A stretch of 64,000 nucleotides of DNA from Martinezella rhizogenes (GCF_027460065.1 NZ_JAPYZZ010000001.1:500864-564863), one strand, 5' to 3'; positions 19,149 to 27,672 are shown, numbered from the stretch's first letter. Notes: generated by a model from the sequence alone, not told the origin. Numbers and translations are program-made.

Positions 19149-20019
19149 GCGAACTCAATCTGGCTGTGGTTACGAAAGAGAAGCGATCCTAGCACCTCGG
19201 GGCAGCAACGATCTTGAACGTTCGTGCAAATTCGAAGGGATCGTGCAGGCCCGCTCCAGCGAGGGCATAGAGCGTATAGACGCCCGCTTTCACGGCAACG
19301 CCTATGCGCCGCATCGCCACGATACCTATGCGCTCGGCGTCACGCTTTCCGGCATCCAGACCTTTTCCTATCGCGGCACATCACATTTCAGTATGCCGGG
19401 AAATGTCATCGTTCTGCATCCCGATGAAGTTCACGATGGTGGCGCGGGCACGGATGAAGGCCTGCACTATCGCATGCTCTACCTTCCACCGGAGAAAACG
19501 ACGGAGGCGGGATATAACACGCTGCCCTTTACCCGACGTGCCGTCATCGAGGACGACGAGTTTCGCCAATGCCTGACCGAGGCACTCGGCAATCTCGACG
19601 GCGAACCGGACAGTCTGCTTCTCACCGACTGGCAATCGCGGCTTTCGGATCTGCTCTGGAAACATTCGAACGGAAGCGCCAGACCCATCAAGTGGATCGA
19701 CCGCGCCGCCGTTCTGCGATGTCGGGACTATCTGCTGGAGAACAGTGCCGACACGGTTGGGTCGCAGGAGCTGGAACAGATAAGCGGATTAGACCGCTTC
19801 ACACTCTTCCGGCACTTTCGTTGCCTGTTCGGCACCAGCCCACACCGTTATCTCATCATGCGCCGGCTGCAAAAATGCAAGGACATGATGCGCGCGGGTG
19901 CGAGCCTTGCCGAAACGGCATCTGCCTGCGGTTTCGCGGATCAAGCCCATTTCACCCGGCATTTCAAAAATGCCTTCGGCATGCCCCCGGGCCGCTGGCT
20001 GAACCTCGTCTCTCACTAG
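19147..20019 (+). CDS. AraC-family transcriptional regulator with cupin sensor domain
   Basis: This protein of about 290 aa has an N-terminal AraC-binding cupin (about residues 30-130, HGNAYAPHRHDTYALGVTLSG, SMPGNVIVLHPDEVHDGG) and two C-terminal helix-turn-helix motifs (QELEQISGLDRFTLFRHFRCLFGTSPHRYL, LAETASACGFADQAHFTRHFKNAFGMPP). ATG 19147 overlaps the start of the divergent DUF2000 gene and has no ribosome site. A GTG near 19246 would remove the first 33 residues but keep the cupin. Its stop shares the palindrome CTAG with the stop of the convergent flavoprotein gene. Confidence 0.88.
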   Translation: MRTQSGCGYEREAILAPRGSNDLERSCKFEGIVQARSSEGIERIDARFHGNAYAPHRHDTYALGVTLSGIQTFSYRGTSHFSMPGNVIVLHPDEVHDGGAGTDEGLHYRMLYLPPEKTTEAGYNTLPFTRRAVIEDDEFRQCLTEALGNLDGEPDSLLLTDWQSRLSDLLWKHSNGSARPIKWIDRAAVLRCRDYLLENSADTVGSQELEQISGLDRFTLFRHFRCLFGTSPHRYLIMRRLQKCKDMMRAGASLAETASACGFADQAHFTRHFKNAFGMPPGRWLNLVSH

Positions 20020-20909
20020 TGCATTTCCGGGAACAGGATGGACCGGTGAGCCGCAGCGCCCGCCATGGCACCGTCTCCCACCGCAAGCGCGACCGAGCCG
20101 GCCGGTCTTGCAACATCACCGCAGGCGAAGATGCCGGGGACGGTGGTCTGTTTCATCGGGTCTGTCACGATGGTCGATCCCATCGGCCCCTCCTCCATCG
20201 CGCAGCCGAGTTTTTCGATCCAATCCGCAGTGATCCGCAATTTCGGCTGGGTGAAAAGGCCGGCCAGTGCGATGCTACGGCCATCCGCCAGAACGACATC
20301 CGCATGCCCGGCAATCTCCATGATGCGGGTTGTTTCCACCCGGACCCCGCGCGCTGCCAGCAGCGCATGCTGATCCGCATCCGGCTCGACTATGCCATTG
20401 GTGAAAAAGGTCGTCTCGCCCCAGTCGGGAAGCATCAACGCGTGGTGGATGGCCATAGGTGAAGCGGCGATGACGCCGATTTTTCCCTGATCGAGTTCAT
20501 AACCATGGCAATAGGGGCAATGGAAAACCGCAGTACCCCAGCGCTCCCTCAGCCCGCCAATCTCAGGAAGTTCGTCGGTCACACCCATGGCGAGGATAAG
20601 CCGGCCCGCCGTCTCCCGGCGGCGGCCGTCGATCTCAACGATGAAATCGCCAAAAGACCCATCGGCATCGGTCACCCTGCCCTCGACCCAATGTATTGTC
20701 GGGTAACGTTCGATCTGCCGGCGTGCCTCGGCGACAATTTCGCCCGGCGCTTTGCCATCCTGTCCGAGGAAACCGTGTGAATGGCTGGCGAAACGGTTTC
20801 TGCGTTCGCCGGCATCCACGATCAGGATATTTTTTCTGGCGCGGCCAAGCTGAAGGGCTGCGGAAAGGCCGGCATAGCTGCCGCCGATAATGATGACGTC
20901 GAATTTCAT
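20016..20909 (-). CDS. Thioredoxin-reductase-like FAD/NAD(P) oxidoreductase
   Basis: This 297-aa flavoprotein has an FAD-binding GGSYAG motif near the N-terminus, a redox pair CPYC (C131, C134) as in thioredoxin reductase, and the C-terminal FAD motif TTVPGIFACGDVA. The second GxGxxG NAD(P) motif is poorly preserved (GVIAASPMAIHHA), which suggests altered pyridine-nucleotide binding, as in the NAD(P)/FAD oxidoreductases that accompany Rrf2 regulators. It is divergent from an Rrf2 gene and shares a 153-bp promoter region with two direct repeats. Confidence 0.9.
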   Translation of the reverse strand: MKFDVIIIGGSYAGLSAALQLGRARKNILIVDAGERRNRFASHSHGFLGQDGKAPGEIVAEARRQIERYPTIHWVEGRVTDADGSFGDFIVEIDGRRRETAGRLILAMGVTDELPEIGGLRERWGTAVFHCPYCHGYELDQGKIGVIAASPMAIHHALMLPDWGETTFFTNGIVEPDADQHALLAARGVRVETTRIMEIAGHADVVLADGRSIALAGLFTQPKLRITADWIEKLGCAMEEGPMGSTIVTDPMKQTTVPGIFACGDVARPAGSVALAVGDGAMAGAAAHRSILFPEMH

Positions 20910-20960
20910 GATGCACCCATTGTTCAGGGAATGAGGCGGAAGCGCCGTTCATTTTCATGA

Positions 20961-21016
20961 AACTTATATTGTTACATGAATTTTGAAGTCAATAGTCACG
21001 CAACTTATATTGTTAC
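20961..21016. promoter_or_regulatory. Direct-repeat candidate operator between flavoprotein and Rrf2 genes
   Basis: The 15-mer AACTTATATTGTTAC occurs exactly at 20961-20975 and 21002-21016, 41 bp apart start to start (about four helical turns). One copy lies near each divergent gene. It is a probable binding site of the Rrf2 regulator. Confidence 0.7.
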
Positions 21017-21062
21017 GTCATATCGAAACTGATAGCGTCCAGAAAAATGGATGGGCTGAGCA

Positions 21063-21521
21063 ATGAGACACGACACGCGCCTTTCTCGGGTGCTGCATAT
21101 TCTGATCCATATGGAAAAACATGAGGGCGCTGCGACCTCCGAAAACATCGCGGCAATGCTGCAGACCAACCCCGTGGTGGTGCGCCGCACGATGGCCGGC
21201 TTGCGGGAGCATGGTTACGTATCATCGGAAAAAGGCCATGGCGGCGGGTGGGTGCTGGCGCGGCCGCTCAGCGAAATCACGCTGCTCGATATTTACCGGG
21301 CGCTTGGCGCACCGGATCTGTTCTCGATTGGGCTGGCTGGTGACAATCCGAATTGCGTTATCGAACAGGCGGTTAATGCAGCACTTTTCTACGCCATGAA
21401 CGAGGCGGAAAACATCCTGTTATCCCGCTTCGGAAGCATAACGCTTTCGACGCTCGCAGAGGAGTCGATCAATCGTTGGTCGAAGCTTTCCAACTGCCCC
21501 TCCGCCATGGAGCAGCTTTAA
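21063..21521 (+). CDS. Rrf2-family transcriptional regulator
   Basis: This 152-aa regulator has a winged helix-turn-helix (RLSRVLHILIHMEKHEGAATSENIAAMLQTNPVVVRRTMAGLREHGYV) and the Rrf2 wing GHGGGWVLARPLSEITLLDIYRAL. Unlike RirA or IscR it lacks the three-Cys cluster motif; only two isolated Cys remain (NPNCVIE and SNCPS near the end). It probably senses through thiols or another ligand, not a Fe-S cluster. The likely target is the divergent thioredoxin-reductase-like gene and itself. Confidence 0.9.
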   Translation: MRHDTRLSRVLHILIHMEKHEGAATSENIAAMLQTNPVVVRRTMAGLREHGYVSSEKGHGGGWVLARPLSEITLLDIYRALGAPDLFSIGLAGDNPNCVIEQAVNAALFYAMNEAENILLSRFGSITLSTLAEESINRWSKLSNCPSAMEQL

Positions 21522-21543
21522 GCGCGGCTTGCTTTCCACAAAG

Positions 21544-21571
21544 AAAAACCGCCTGCTGAAAAGCAGGCGGT
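21544..21571 (-). terminator. Terminator of the small membrane protein gene
   Basis: The 10-bp stem ACCGCCTGCT/AGCAGGCGGT (21548-21557, 21562-21571, GAAA loop) is followed by T5 when read on the minus strand. Confidence 0.85.
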
Positions 21572-21591
21572 CTATAATATCAATCAACCCG

Positions 21592-21909
21592 TTAAGGCTG
21601 GGTCTGCGTGCCACCCGTATTCGGGCTTGCCGGTGCCGTGTTGTTCACGGGCGGCGTTGCCGGGGTAGTCGGAGCCATCGGCGCCGGTGCCTGATCCGTT
21701 GCCGCAGGCGGCGTGGTGGAGGACGTCGTTGCCGGATCGGTGGTCGGGCCGCTCATTTGCGACCAGGCGAAAACGCCGACCAGAACGACAACGATGATCG
21801 CCAACCACGGTACCCAGGACGACGACGTGCGGGCACGCGGTTCATTGCTGATATTCAGTTCCGGACGCAGATCGCGGTCCGGACGCGGGTTGTTGGGATC
21901 GAATGTCAT
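21592..21909 (-). CDS. Small membrane protein with Pro/Thr/Ala-rich tail
   Basis: I do not recognise a family for this 105-aa protein. It has a polar, Asp/Arg/Pro-rich cytoplasmic N-terminus, one transmembrane helix (WVPWLAIIVVVLVGVFAW, about residues 32-49), and a low-complexity tail of Pro, Thr, Ala, Asn and Gln that would lie in the periplasm. Such proteins are common in rhizobia. It is probably real: it has coding-like composition, its own terminator, and no overlap with other genes. Confidence 0.7.
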   Translation of the reverse strand: MTFDPNNPRPDRDLRPELNISNEPRARTSSSWVPWLAIIVVVLVGVFAWSQMSGPTTDPATTSSTTPPAATDQAPAPMAPTTPATPPVNNTAPASPNTGGTQTQP

Positions 21910-22004
21910 GGTGTTTCCTCCTCTTCATTCTGCGGAGAAAACGATGTTCACGGGATTTTGTTCCGATTTCCTTCAAATGCCGATAAATGCGGAAGGCCAT
22001 TCAC

Positions 22005-23426
22005 TCATCGAAGGGCATCCGCGAGCACCGTCATGACCTGCGGGCCGGCCATTTGCGACACGTTGAAACGCATGAAACCGGAGGCGTTCTGCGACGAACT
22101 GAACACATTGCCGGGGGCCAGCACCACCTGCCGTGCAAGCGCCCGCTGCGCCACACCGGCGGCATCTATCCCTTCCGGCAGGCGGCACCACAGGAACATG
22201 CCCGCCTGCGGCTCGATCCACGGCGCACATCCGATCGATCTCAGACGGGTTGCCGCCTCCGGCACCGCCGCCGCAAGACGCTGCCGGAGGGCCTCGACAT
22301 GCTTGCGGTAACTTCCATCCGTCAGAAGCGACAGGACAAGCGCCGCCGAAAAATGCGTTCCGCCGAAAGCCGTGGCTATCTTAAGGTCGGTCAGGGCTTC
22401 CACCCATGCCTGGGGTGCCGCGATGAAACCGCATCGCACGGAGGCGGACAGCGTCTTGGAAAAGCTGCCGATCTGGACAACGCGGTTCAGACCATCAAAA
22501 GCCGCCAGCCGCGGAGCCGCCTGCGTTTCGAAATCGGCAAAAATATCATCCTCAATGATGGTCAGGCCCGCCTGTTCGGCCAGCATCAGCAGGCGATGGG
22601 CGCAAACGGCGGACAATCTTGCGCCGGTCGGATTATGGATCGCGGAATTGGTAATATAAAGCCGCGGCTGGTGTTCTTTCAACGCCTGCTCGAAAAGCGG
22701 CAGGTCGGGACCAGCAGGCGTATAGGGCACCCCGACGATCTTCACCCGATGCGCCCGCAACAGGGCGTGGAAATTAAAGTAACAGGGGTCGTCGACAACA
22801 ACCGTATCCCCCGGCTGCAGCAGGAAACGGCAGAGAAGATCGATTGCCTGCGTGCCGGAATCGGTGAGCATGATCTGGCTGGCACCCGCCTGCACACCGT
22901 GTTCGGCCAGCCGGCGTGACAGAAGCTGGCGTAACGGCAACAGCCCCATCGGGCTGCCGTAATCCGTCAGCAAGGCGTCATCGGCACGGGCCAGCCCTCG
23001 CATCGCCCGCCGCAATGCCTCCTGTGGCATCCACGATGCCGGAAGCCAGCCGCAGCCGGGCTTGGCGAGAGCGGAACCGTCATCCAGCGCTTGCCGTGAA
23101 ACCCATAAGGGGTCCACCGCCCTGTCGAGCCGTGGTTCGATATCGGCAAGCGAGAGCGGCGCAAGCGGACCAGCGACGAAAAAGCCGGATCCGGGGCGCG
23201 AGCTTATCGTACCATCCGCCACAAGCCGGTCATAAGCCTCGACAATGGTGGACGTGGAAAGCTGCATGGTCTTTGCCAGTGCCCGCACGGATGGCAGGCG
23301 CGCGCCCGGAACAAGGCTGCGCGAGGCGATGCGCTGGCGGATATTCGTCATCACCTTTTCTATGCGTGTGCCTGCCGTGACCTTCCCGTCCACATCAACC
23401 CCTAACCGTACCGCTTTCAATACCAT
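22005..23426 (-). CDS. MocR-type regulator (GntR DNA-binding plus aminotransferase domain)
   Basis: This 473-aa protein fuses an N-terminal GntR winged helix (about residues 20-88, LVPGARLPSVRALAKTMQLSTSTIVEAYDRL) to a fold-type I PLP aminotransferase domain (about 110-470). The PLP lysine is in SFSKTLSAS, the Asp in YFNFHALL/IEDDIFADFE. MocR proteins sense PLP or amino compounds and usually control a divergent gene. Here that is the EamA exporter, 83 bp away, so export of an amino-acid-like compound is a fair guess. Confidence 0.93.
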   Translation of the reverse strand: MVLKAVRLGVDVDGKVTAGTRIEKVMTNIRQRIASRSLVPGARLPSVRALAKTMQLSTSTIVEAYDRLVADGTISSRPGSGFFVAGPLAPLSLADIEPRLDRAVDPLWVSRQALDDGSALAKPGCGWLPASWMPQEALRRAMRGLARADDALLTDYGSPMGLLPLRQLLSRRLAEHGVQAGASQIMLTDSGTQAIDLLCRFLLQPGDTVVVDDPCYFNFHALLRAHRVKIVGVPYTPAGPDLPLFEQALKEHQPRLYITNSAIHNPTGARLSAVCAHRLLMLAEQAGLTIIEDDIFADFETQAAPRLAAFDGLNRVVQIGSFSKTLSASVRCGFIAAPQAWVEALTDLKIATAFGGTHFSAALVLSLLTDGSYRKHVEALRQRLAAAVPEAATRLRSIGCAPWIEPQAGMFLWCRLPEGIDAAGVAQRALARQVVLAPGNVFSSSQNASGFMRFNVSQMAGPQVMTVLADALR

Positions 23427-23509
23427 AACAGTTTATCGATATTGTATCTTATTGTCGCTGTTCCTGCCAACCATTCCGGATCAAGAAAGGCAAAACGCAG
23501 GAGATGATC

Positions 23510-24385
23510 ATGGACAAGACGACAAGCGGCTGGTTGAACGGGCTGACGGGTGTGGTGATATTCAGTGGGTCTCTACCCGCGACACGCCTTGCGGTAACCG
23601 GTTTCGACCCGGTGTTCCTGACCGTCGCCCGCGCCAGCATCGCCGGCCTGCTGGCGCTCGCGCTGCTGTTTCTGTTCAGGCAGAAGCGCCCGGCGCGCGG
23701 TGATCTGACATCGCTTTTTATTGTCTCCCTCGGCGTCGTGGTGGGATTTCCGCTCTTGACCGCGCTCGCCCTACGACACATCACCTCCGCACATTCCGTT
23801 GTTTTTGTCGGGCTGCTGCCGCTCGCAACGGCGATTTTTGCCGTATTGCGTGGCGGGGAACGCCCGCGCCCCGTCTTCTGGCTGTTCTCCTGTCTCGGCA
23901 GCGCACTGGTTGCGGGTTTTTCCCTGTCGAATTCGTTCGCCGCCGGGATCGAGGCCTCGCTTGCCGGCGATCTTCTCATGCTCGGCGCAATCGTCGTCTG
24001 CGGGCTTGGCTATGCGGAGGGCGCTGCCCTTTCCCGCAAGCTGGGCGGCTGGCAGGTCATCTCCTGGGCGCTGGTGCTTTCCCTGCCCGTGATGCTGCCG
24101 CTTGCCTTTTTTACCGGGCCGGAAACGCTTGGCGGCATAGACCCGCGGGCCTGGGGCGGCCTAGCCTATGTGTCGCTGTTCAGCATGCTGATCGGTTTCA
24201 TCTTCTGGTATCGCGGGCTGGCGCTCGGCGGCATCGCTGCGGTCGGGCAGCTACAATTGCTCCAGCCCTTCTTCGGGCTCGCGCTCGCCGCAACCCTGCT
24301 GCACGAGGAGGTGAGCCCGGCCATGATCGGCGTGACGCTGGTGGTGGTACTGTGTGTTGCGGGCGCGCGAAAATTCGCGCGCTGA
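23510..24385 (+). CDS. EamA/DMT-family exporter
   Basis: This 291-aa protein has ten predicted transmembrane helices in two EamA repeats (GVVIFSGSLPATRLAV in the first half; GGLAYVSLFSMLIGFIFWYRGLALG in the second). DMT members export amino acids and other metabolites. I chose ATG 23510, 6 nt after AGGAG; ATG 23504 would touch that site. It is divergent from a MocR regulator that probably controls it. Confidence 0.9.
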   Translation: MDKTTSGWLNGLTGVVIFSGSLPATRLAVTGFDPVFLTVARASIAGLLALALLFLFRQKRPARGDLTSLFIVSLGVVVGFPLLTALALRHITSAHSVVFVGLLPLATAIFAVLRGGERPRPVFWLFSCLGSALVAGFSLSNSFAAGIEASLAGDLLMLGAIVVCGLGYAEGAALSRKLGGWQVISWALVLSLPVMLPLAFFTGPETLGGIDPRAWGGLAYVSLFSMLIGFIFWYRGLALGGIAAVGQLQLLQPFFGLALAATLLHEEVSPAMIGVTLVVVLCVAGARKFAR

Positions 24386-24388
24386 TCA

Positions 24389-25486
24389 TCAGCTCGAACG
24401 ACGATCCACCCAGCGATGCCAGGATTCCTCGCTGCCGTTGAAGACATTGAGATCGATGCGGCCATCGACACCATGCGACAGGCCGGAGCCGGAATATTGC
24501 CAGAACAGCCACTTGCGGCCGGGATAGACCACCGACGGGTGCTGGGCGACGGCGCGCAGCCAGAAGGGATAATCCTGGAATTCGCCCTGGAGGTTGTCCT
24601 TGTAGAAATCAGGCGCGGTATAGATGATCGGCCGCTGGCCATAATGGCGCTCGAGCTTGTCCATGAAAACGCGCATCTTTTCCAGAACGCGTTCGCGGGA
24701 ATGACGCATCTTGCAGCTCGATTCGCCATTATATTCCACGTCGATGACCGGCGGCAGCGCATCCGGATCGCGCGGGACGTTGCGAATGAACCAATCCGCC
24801 TGTTCGCTGGCGTTGCGGCACCAATAGAAGAAGTGGTAGGCGCCGCGGCGGATGCCCGCCTCCTTCGCGCGCTGCCAATTGGTGCGGAACATCGGATCGA
24901 GATGATCACCGCCATCCGTCGCCTTGATGAAGGCGAAATTCGCGCCGCGGGTGCGCAGCTGCGGCCAGTCTATATTCGCCTGCCAGCGGGACACATCCAC
25001 GCCATGGACCTGGAAATGGCGCGGCTGAACCCGGCCAAAATTGATGGGCTTGGCGTCGCTGAAGCTGGAGCGGAAGATGCGGGAGCGGATCTGCGCACCG
25101 GCGCTCGCCGCCGGAGCGGCAGCCATGGCCAATTGCACCGGGCGTTCCATCGGCCGTTCTGCCGGTCGCACCATTCCGGTCTGCGAAGGAACCGGCAGAC
25201 GGATTTCAGGCGCATTCTGCGGCATGGACGCCCTCGGCGTGACGGCGGAAAAGGCCTTTGGCTCATCCGGTACCGGCCCGCCCCACGCCAGGACTTCCTG
25301 CCGTGGCTGAGCCGAAATCGACTGCGTGCCGACGCTTGCCTGCGGCACCGGCGCGGATGGCTTGACCGAACTCGTCGTCTCCTTCGACGGCAAGCCGGCC
25401 ATCAGGCTTTCCGGCCCGGAACTGGACGTGCAGCCTCCAAGCAGAAGGCAACCGAAAAGAAGTGCTGGCACAGCCGATGAACGCAT
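24389..25486 (-). CDS. GH25 lysozyme-like lipoprotein
   Basis: This protein of about 365 aa has a lipoprotein signal (LLFGCLLLGGC, lipobox LGGC), a long Pro/Ser/Ala-rich linker (to about residue 150), and a C-terminal GH25 muramidase domain (VHGVDVSRWQANIDWPQL, FAFIKATDGGDHLD, PVIDVEYNGESSC, WLFWQYSGSG). The acidic residues of DVSRWQ and DVEYNGE are the expected catalytic pair. It probably cuts or remodels peptidoglycan from the periplasmic face. Translation may begin at ATG 25486, where the signal starts. Confidence 0.9.
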   Translation of the reverse strand: MRSSAVPALLFGCLLLGGCTSSSGPESLMAGLPSKETTSSVKPSAPVPQASVGTQSISAQPRQEVLAWGGPVPDEPKAFSAVTPRASMPQNAPEIRLPVPSQTGMVRPAERPMERPVQLAMAAAPAASAGAQIRSRIFRSSFSDAKPINFGRVQPRHFQVHGVDVSRWQANIDWPQLRTRGANFAFIKATDGGDHLDPMFRTNWQRAKEAGIRRGAYHFFYWCRNASEQADWFIRNVPRDPDALPPVIDVEYNGESSCKMRHSRERVLEKMRVFMDKLERHYGQRPIIYTAPDFYKDNLQGEFQDYPFWLRAVAQHPSVVYPGRKWLFWQYSGSGLSHGVDGRIDLNVFNGSEESWHRWVDRRSS

Positions 25487-25613
25487 GAGAACCCGTACGC
25501 AAAACAAAATCGGGGGGCACTCAGACGCCACCCGCAGACCTCGAAAAGACAAATGCTAACGGAAGATTATCAAAAAAGACTGAATCTTATCTTTACGCCT
25601 GCACCTGCCGATG

Positions 25614-25635
25614 CGCCTGTCATTTATGACAGGCG
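25614..25635. repeat. Short perfect palindrome in the DUF1508-GH25 gap
   Basis: CGCCTGTCAT (25614-25623) and ATGACAGGCG (25626-25635) form a 10-bp inverted repeat with a 2-nt centre. It lacks a T-tract in either direction, so it looks more like an operator or RNA hairpin than a terminator. Confidence 0.5.
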
Positions 25636-25667
25636 AAACGCTTCGAGTTCTCGCGCAGGGGCGGCGC

Positions 25668-25856
25668 TCATGCCGTCATTGTGGTGAGATCAACGGTATC
25701 GGCACCGGCAGAGTTTCTCTTGATCGATTCGATCGCGTGGATAGCCGATGCCTTCGCCTTGTACCCTTCCGACGAAAACATCGTCTCGCCATTGGATGCC
25801 TTGAAGCGGAAGCGATATTCGCCGGCTCTGTCCTGGTAGATTTCGAATTTGTACAT
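25668..25856 (-). CDS. DUF1508 (YegP-like) small protein
   Basis: This 62-aa protein is a single DUF1508 repeat (MYKFEIYQDRAGEYRFRFKASNGETMFSSEGYKAKASAIHAIESIKRN). YegP-like proteins have one or two such repeats and no established activity. A GAGG-type ribosome site precedes ATG 25856. Confidence 0.88.
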   Translation of the reverse strand: MYKFEIYQDRAGEYRFRFKASNGETMFSSEGYKAKASAIHAIESIKRNSAGADTVDLTTMTA

Positions 25857-25943
25857 GATCTTTGCGCCTCTGTTGCAAATCGGGGTGAACCCGCGGCGAT
25901 CTTGAGCAGAGCCCGTTTCATTCGCAACCGAAAATCGCGGCGG

Positions 25944-26642
25944 TCAGATCAGCCGGATCCAGGCGCGGGCTATTTCCAGACCGGCCATGTCGGCCATCTG
26001 CGCCCGCGTGCCACGGTGGTCACTGTAATTTTCCAGCCAACCCGGTGACATTTTTTCGACGGAACCCGGGAATGTCCGGCACCATTCGTCGACAACCTCG
26101 ATGGAAGCCTCGAAATGAAACTGGGTGCCATAGGCCGCGCGGCCGATACGAAAGGCCTGGTTTCGTGTCGCGGCATTGGTCGCAAGGCGCGTGGCGTCGG
26201 GCGGCAGCGTAAAAGTATCGCAATGCCACTGAAAGATCGGGAAGGTCTGCTGCTGTCCGGCCAATAGCGGATCGGAAGCGCCCTCCTGCGTCAGGGACAC
26301 ATCCTGCCAGCCGAATTCCGGCGGGCCGGAAAGAATATTCTCTCCGCCATAGGCGCGCGCCAGCAACTGGCTACCGAGGCAAACGCCCAGGACCGCCTTG
26401 CCCGCATCACCGAAGGTTTTCATCAGAAGCGCCAGGTCCGGAAGATAGGGATAAAGCACATCGTCAACGGCGTTCTGTTCCCCGCCCAGAACAACAAGTG
26501 CATTATGGTCGTCCGCATCTTCAGGAAGAGGATCACCCGCATAGGCGCGGATGACGTGGATGTCCGCTGCCGCCTCCCGCAGGGCGACGCCGATTTGTCC
26601 ATGCGGCGTGCCCGCCATGTTTTCTATGATTGCAACGCGCAT
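25944..26642 (-). CDS. Class I glutamine amidotransferase (GMP-synthase-like)
   Basis: This 232-aa stand-alone class I glutamine amidotransferase has the nucleophile in LGVCLGSQLLA (C88), the His in QFHFEAS and a downstream Glu. It has no synthetase domain, so it resembles the GuaA-like stand-alone amidotransferases and gamma-glutamyl-peptide hydrolases rather than GMP synthase itself. The substrate is unknown. ATG 26642 follows AGAGG and starts exactly at MRVAIIENM. Confidence 0.88.
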   Translation of the reverse strand: MRVAIIENMAGTPHGQIGVALREAAADIHVIRAYAGDPLPEDADDHNALVVLGGEQNAVDDVLYPYLPDLALLMKTFGDAGKAVLGVCLGSQLLARAYGGENILSGPPEFGWQDVSLTQEGASDPLLAGQQQTFPIFQWHCDTFTLPPDATRLATNAATRNQAFRIGRAAYGTQFHFEASIEVVDEWCRTFPGSVEKMSPGWLENYSDHRGTRAQMADMAGLEIARAWIRLI

Positions 26643-26778
26643 AAGACCTCTTGGCGATGACGATGGACTCAATCGGCGAAGATTGCCGACCGAATCCAGC
26701 TTCACCACGGGAAAAAACGATTTTCAAGAGCGCGGCATCGTCTTTGCGGCGATAGCGGACGGCGTGGCGTTTTAAGCC

Positions 26779-27228
26779 TCAGAATTCACGCGCCAGCTTG
26801 GCATCGACCGAATGCCTGTTCCCACCGCGCACGGCGAAGAACAGGAAAATCGCAGCCCAGAGAATTGATTTTTCCGCGCCGCCCAGACCTTCCGCCTTTA
26901 CGATGCCGTGAAAATAGACCGTGACCAAGAGCACAATCATGGCCGCGAAAGATGCTGGCCGCGTGAACAGGCCGATCGCAACCAGAATGCCGCCGAAAAA
27001 TTCCGTGGCGGCAAGCAGCGGCGACCAGAAGACGCCAGGGTAGAAGCCAAGGCTCTCGACCATGCCGACGGCGCCGAAAGGATTGGCGATCTTGCCAAAC
27101 CCATGAGTAACGAGAAGAATTCCGGCCGCGACGCGCAGAACAGTCTCCACCAGATCATGGGTCGAATTATAAAGCGGCGCGACCGCCGGAACGAAAAGAC
27201 GCTGACGATTATTCTCGAACTGGGCCAT
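26779..27228 (-). CDS. DoxX-family membrane protein
   Basis: This 149-aa protein has four predicted helices and DoxX marks (ETVLRVAAGILLVTHGFGKI, SPLLAATEFFGGILVAIGLFTRPA). Bacterial DoxX proteins are small quinone- or redox-linked membrane proteins of uncertain role. Start at ATG 27228 after GGAGATCCT. It is divergent, with 138 bp between, from an Rdx thioredoxin-like gene. Confidence 0.9.
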   Translation of the reverse strand: MAQFENNRQRLFVPAVAPLYNSTHDLVETVLRVAAGILLVTHGFGKIANPFGAVGMVESLGFYPGVFWSPLLAATEFFGGILVAIGLFTRPASFAAMIVLLVTVYFHGIVKAEGLGGAEKSILWAAIFLFFAVRGGNRHSVDAKLAREF

Positions 27229-27366
27229 AGGATCTCCACGTTTCAGCCTTCGACAGCTTCTCTGTTCGCAAAGCCACATGATAAGAACAAGCACGCGCCC
27301 GGTAAAAACATGAGTGTTATAGTTGACATTATCGTGAGCATTATTGCGCTGAAGGAGACTTAAGGG

Positions 27367-27672
27367 ATGTCCGAGACCAAACCCCGCATAACCATTCGCT
27401 ACTGCACGCAATGCAACTGGCTGCTTCGCGCAGGCTGGATGGCACAGGAAATCCTGCAAACCTTCGCTTCTGACATCGGCGAAGTCAGTCTCGTGCCGTC
27501 GACCGGCGGCCTGTTTGAGATCACCGTCGATGAGACGATCATATGGGAACGCAAACGCGATGGCGGTTTTCCCGGTCCAAAGGAACTCAAACAGAGAATC
27601 CGTGACATCATCGATCCGGAGCGTGACCTCGGCCATGTCGACAGAACGAAGCACCAGGGCCTCGACACCTGA
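27367..27672 (+). CDS. SelT/SelW/SelH-like Rdx thioredoxin-fold protein
   Basis: This 101-aa protein has the Rdx pattern: RYCTQCNWLLRAGWMAQEIL with C13-x-x-C16 (Cys in place of selenocysteine), VPSTGGLFEI and WERKRDGGFPGPKELKQRIRDI. Rdx proteins are thiol oxidoreductases of unknown partner. AAGGAGACTTAAGGG precedes the ATG. Confidence 0.92.
   Translation: MSETKPRITIRYCTQCNWLLRAGWMAQEILQTFASDIGEVSLVPSTGGLFEITVDETIIWERKRDGGFPGPKELKQRIRDIIDPERDLGHVDRTKHQGLDT

Noticed and set aside
23427-23509. MocR operator made of direct repeats (CAATA-type) between MocR and EamA genes
   Set aside because: Two loosely similar 11-mers occur on the minus strand, but the match is too weak to claim.
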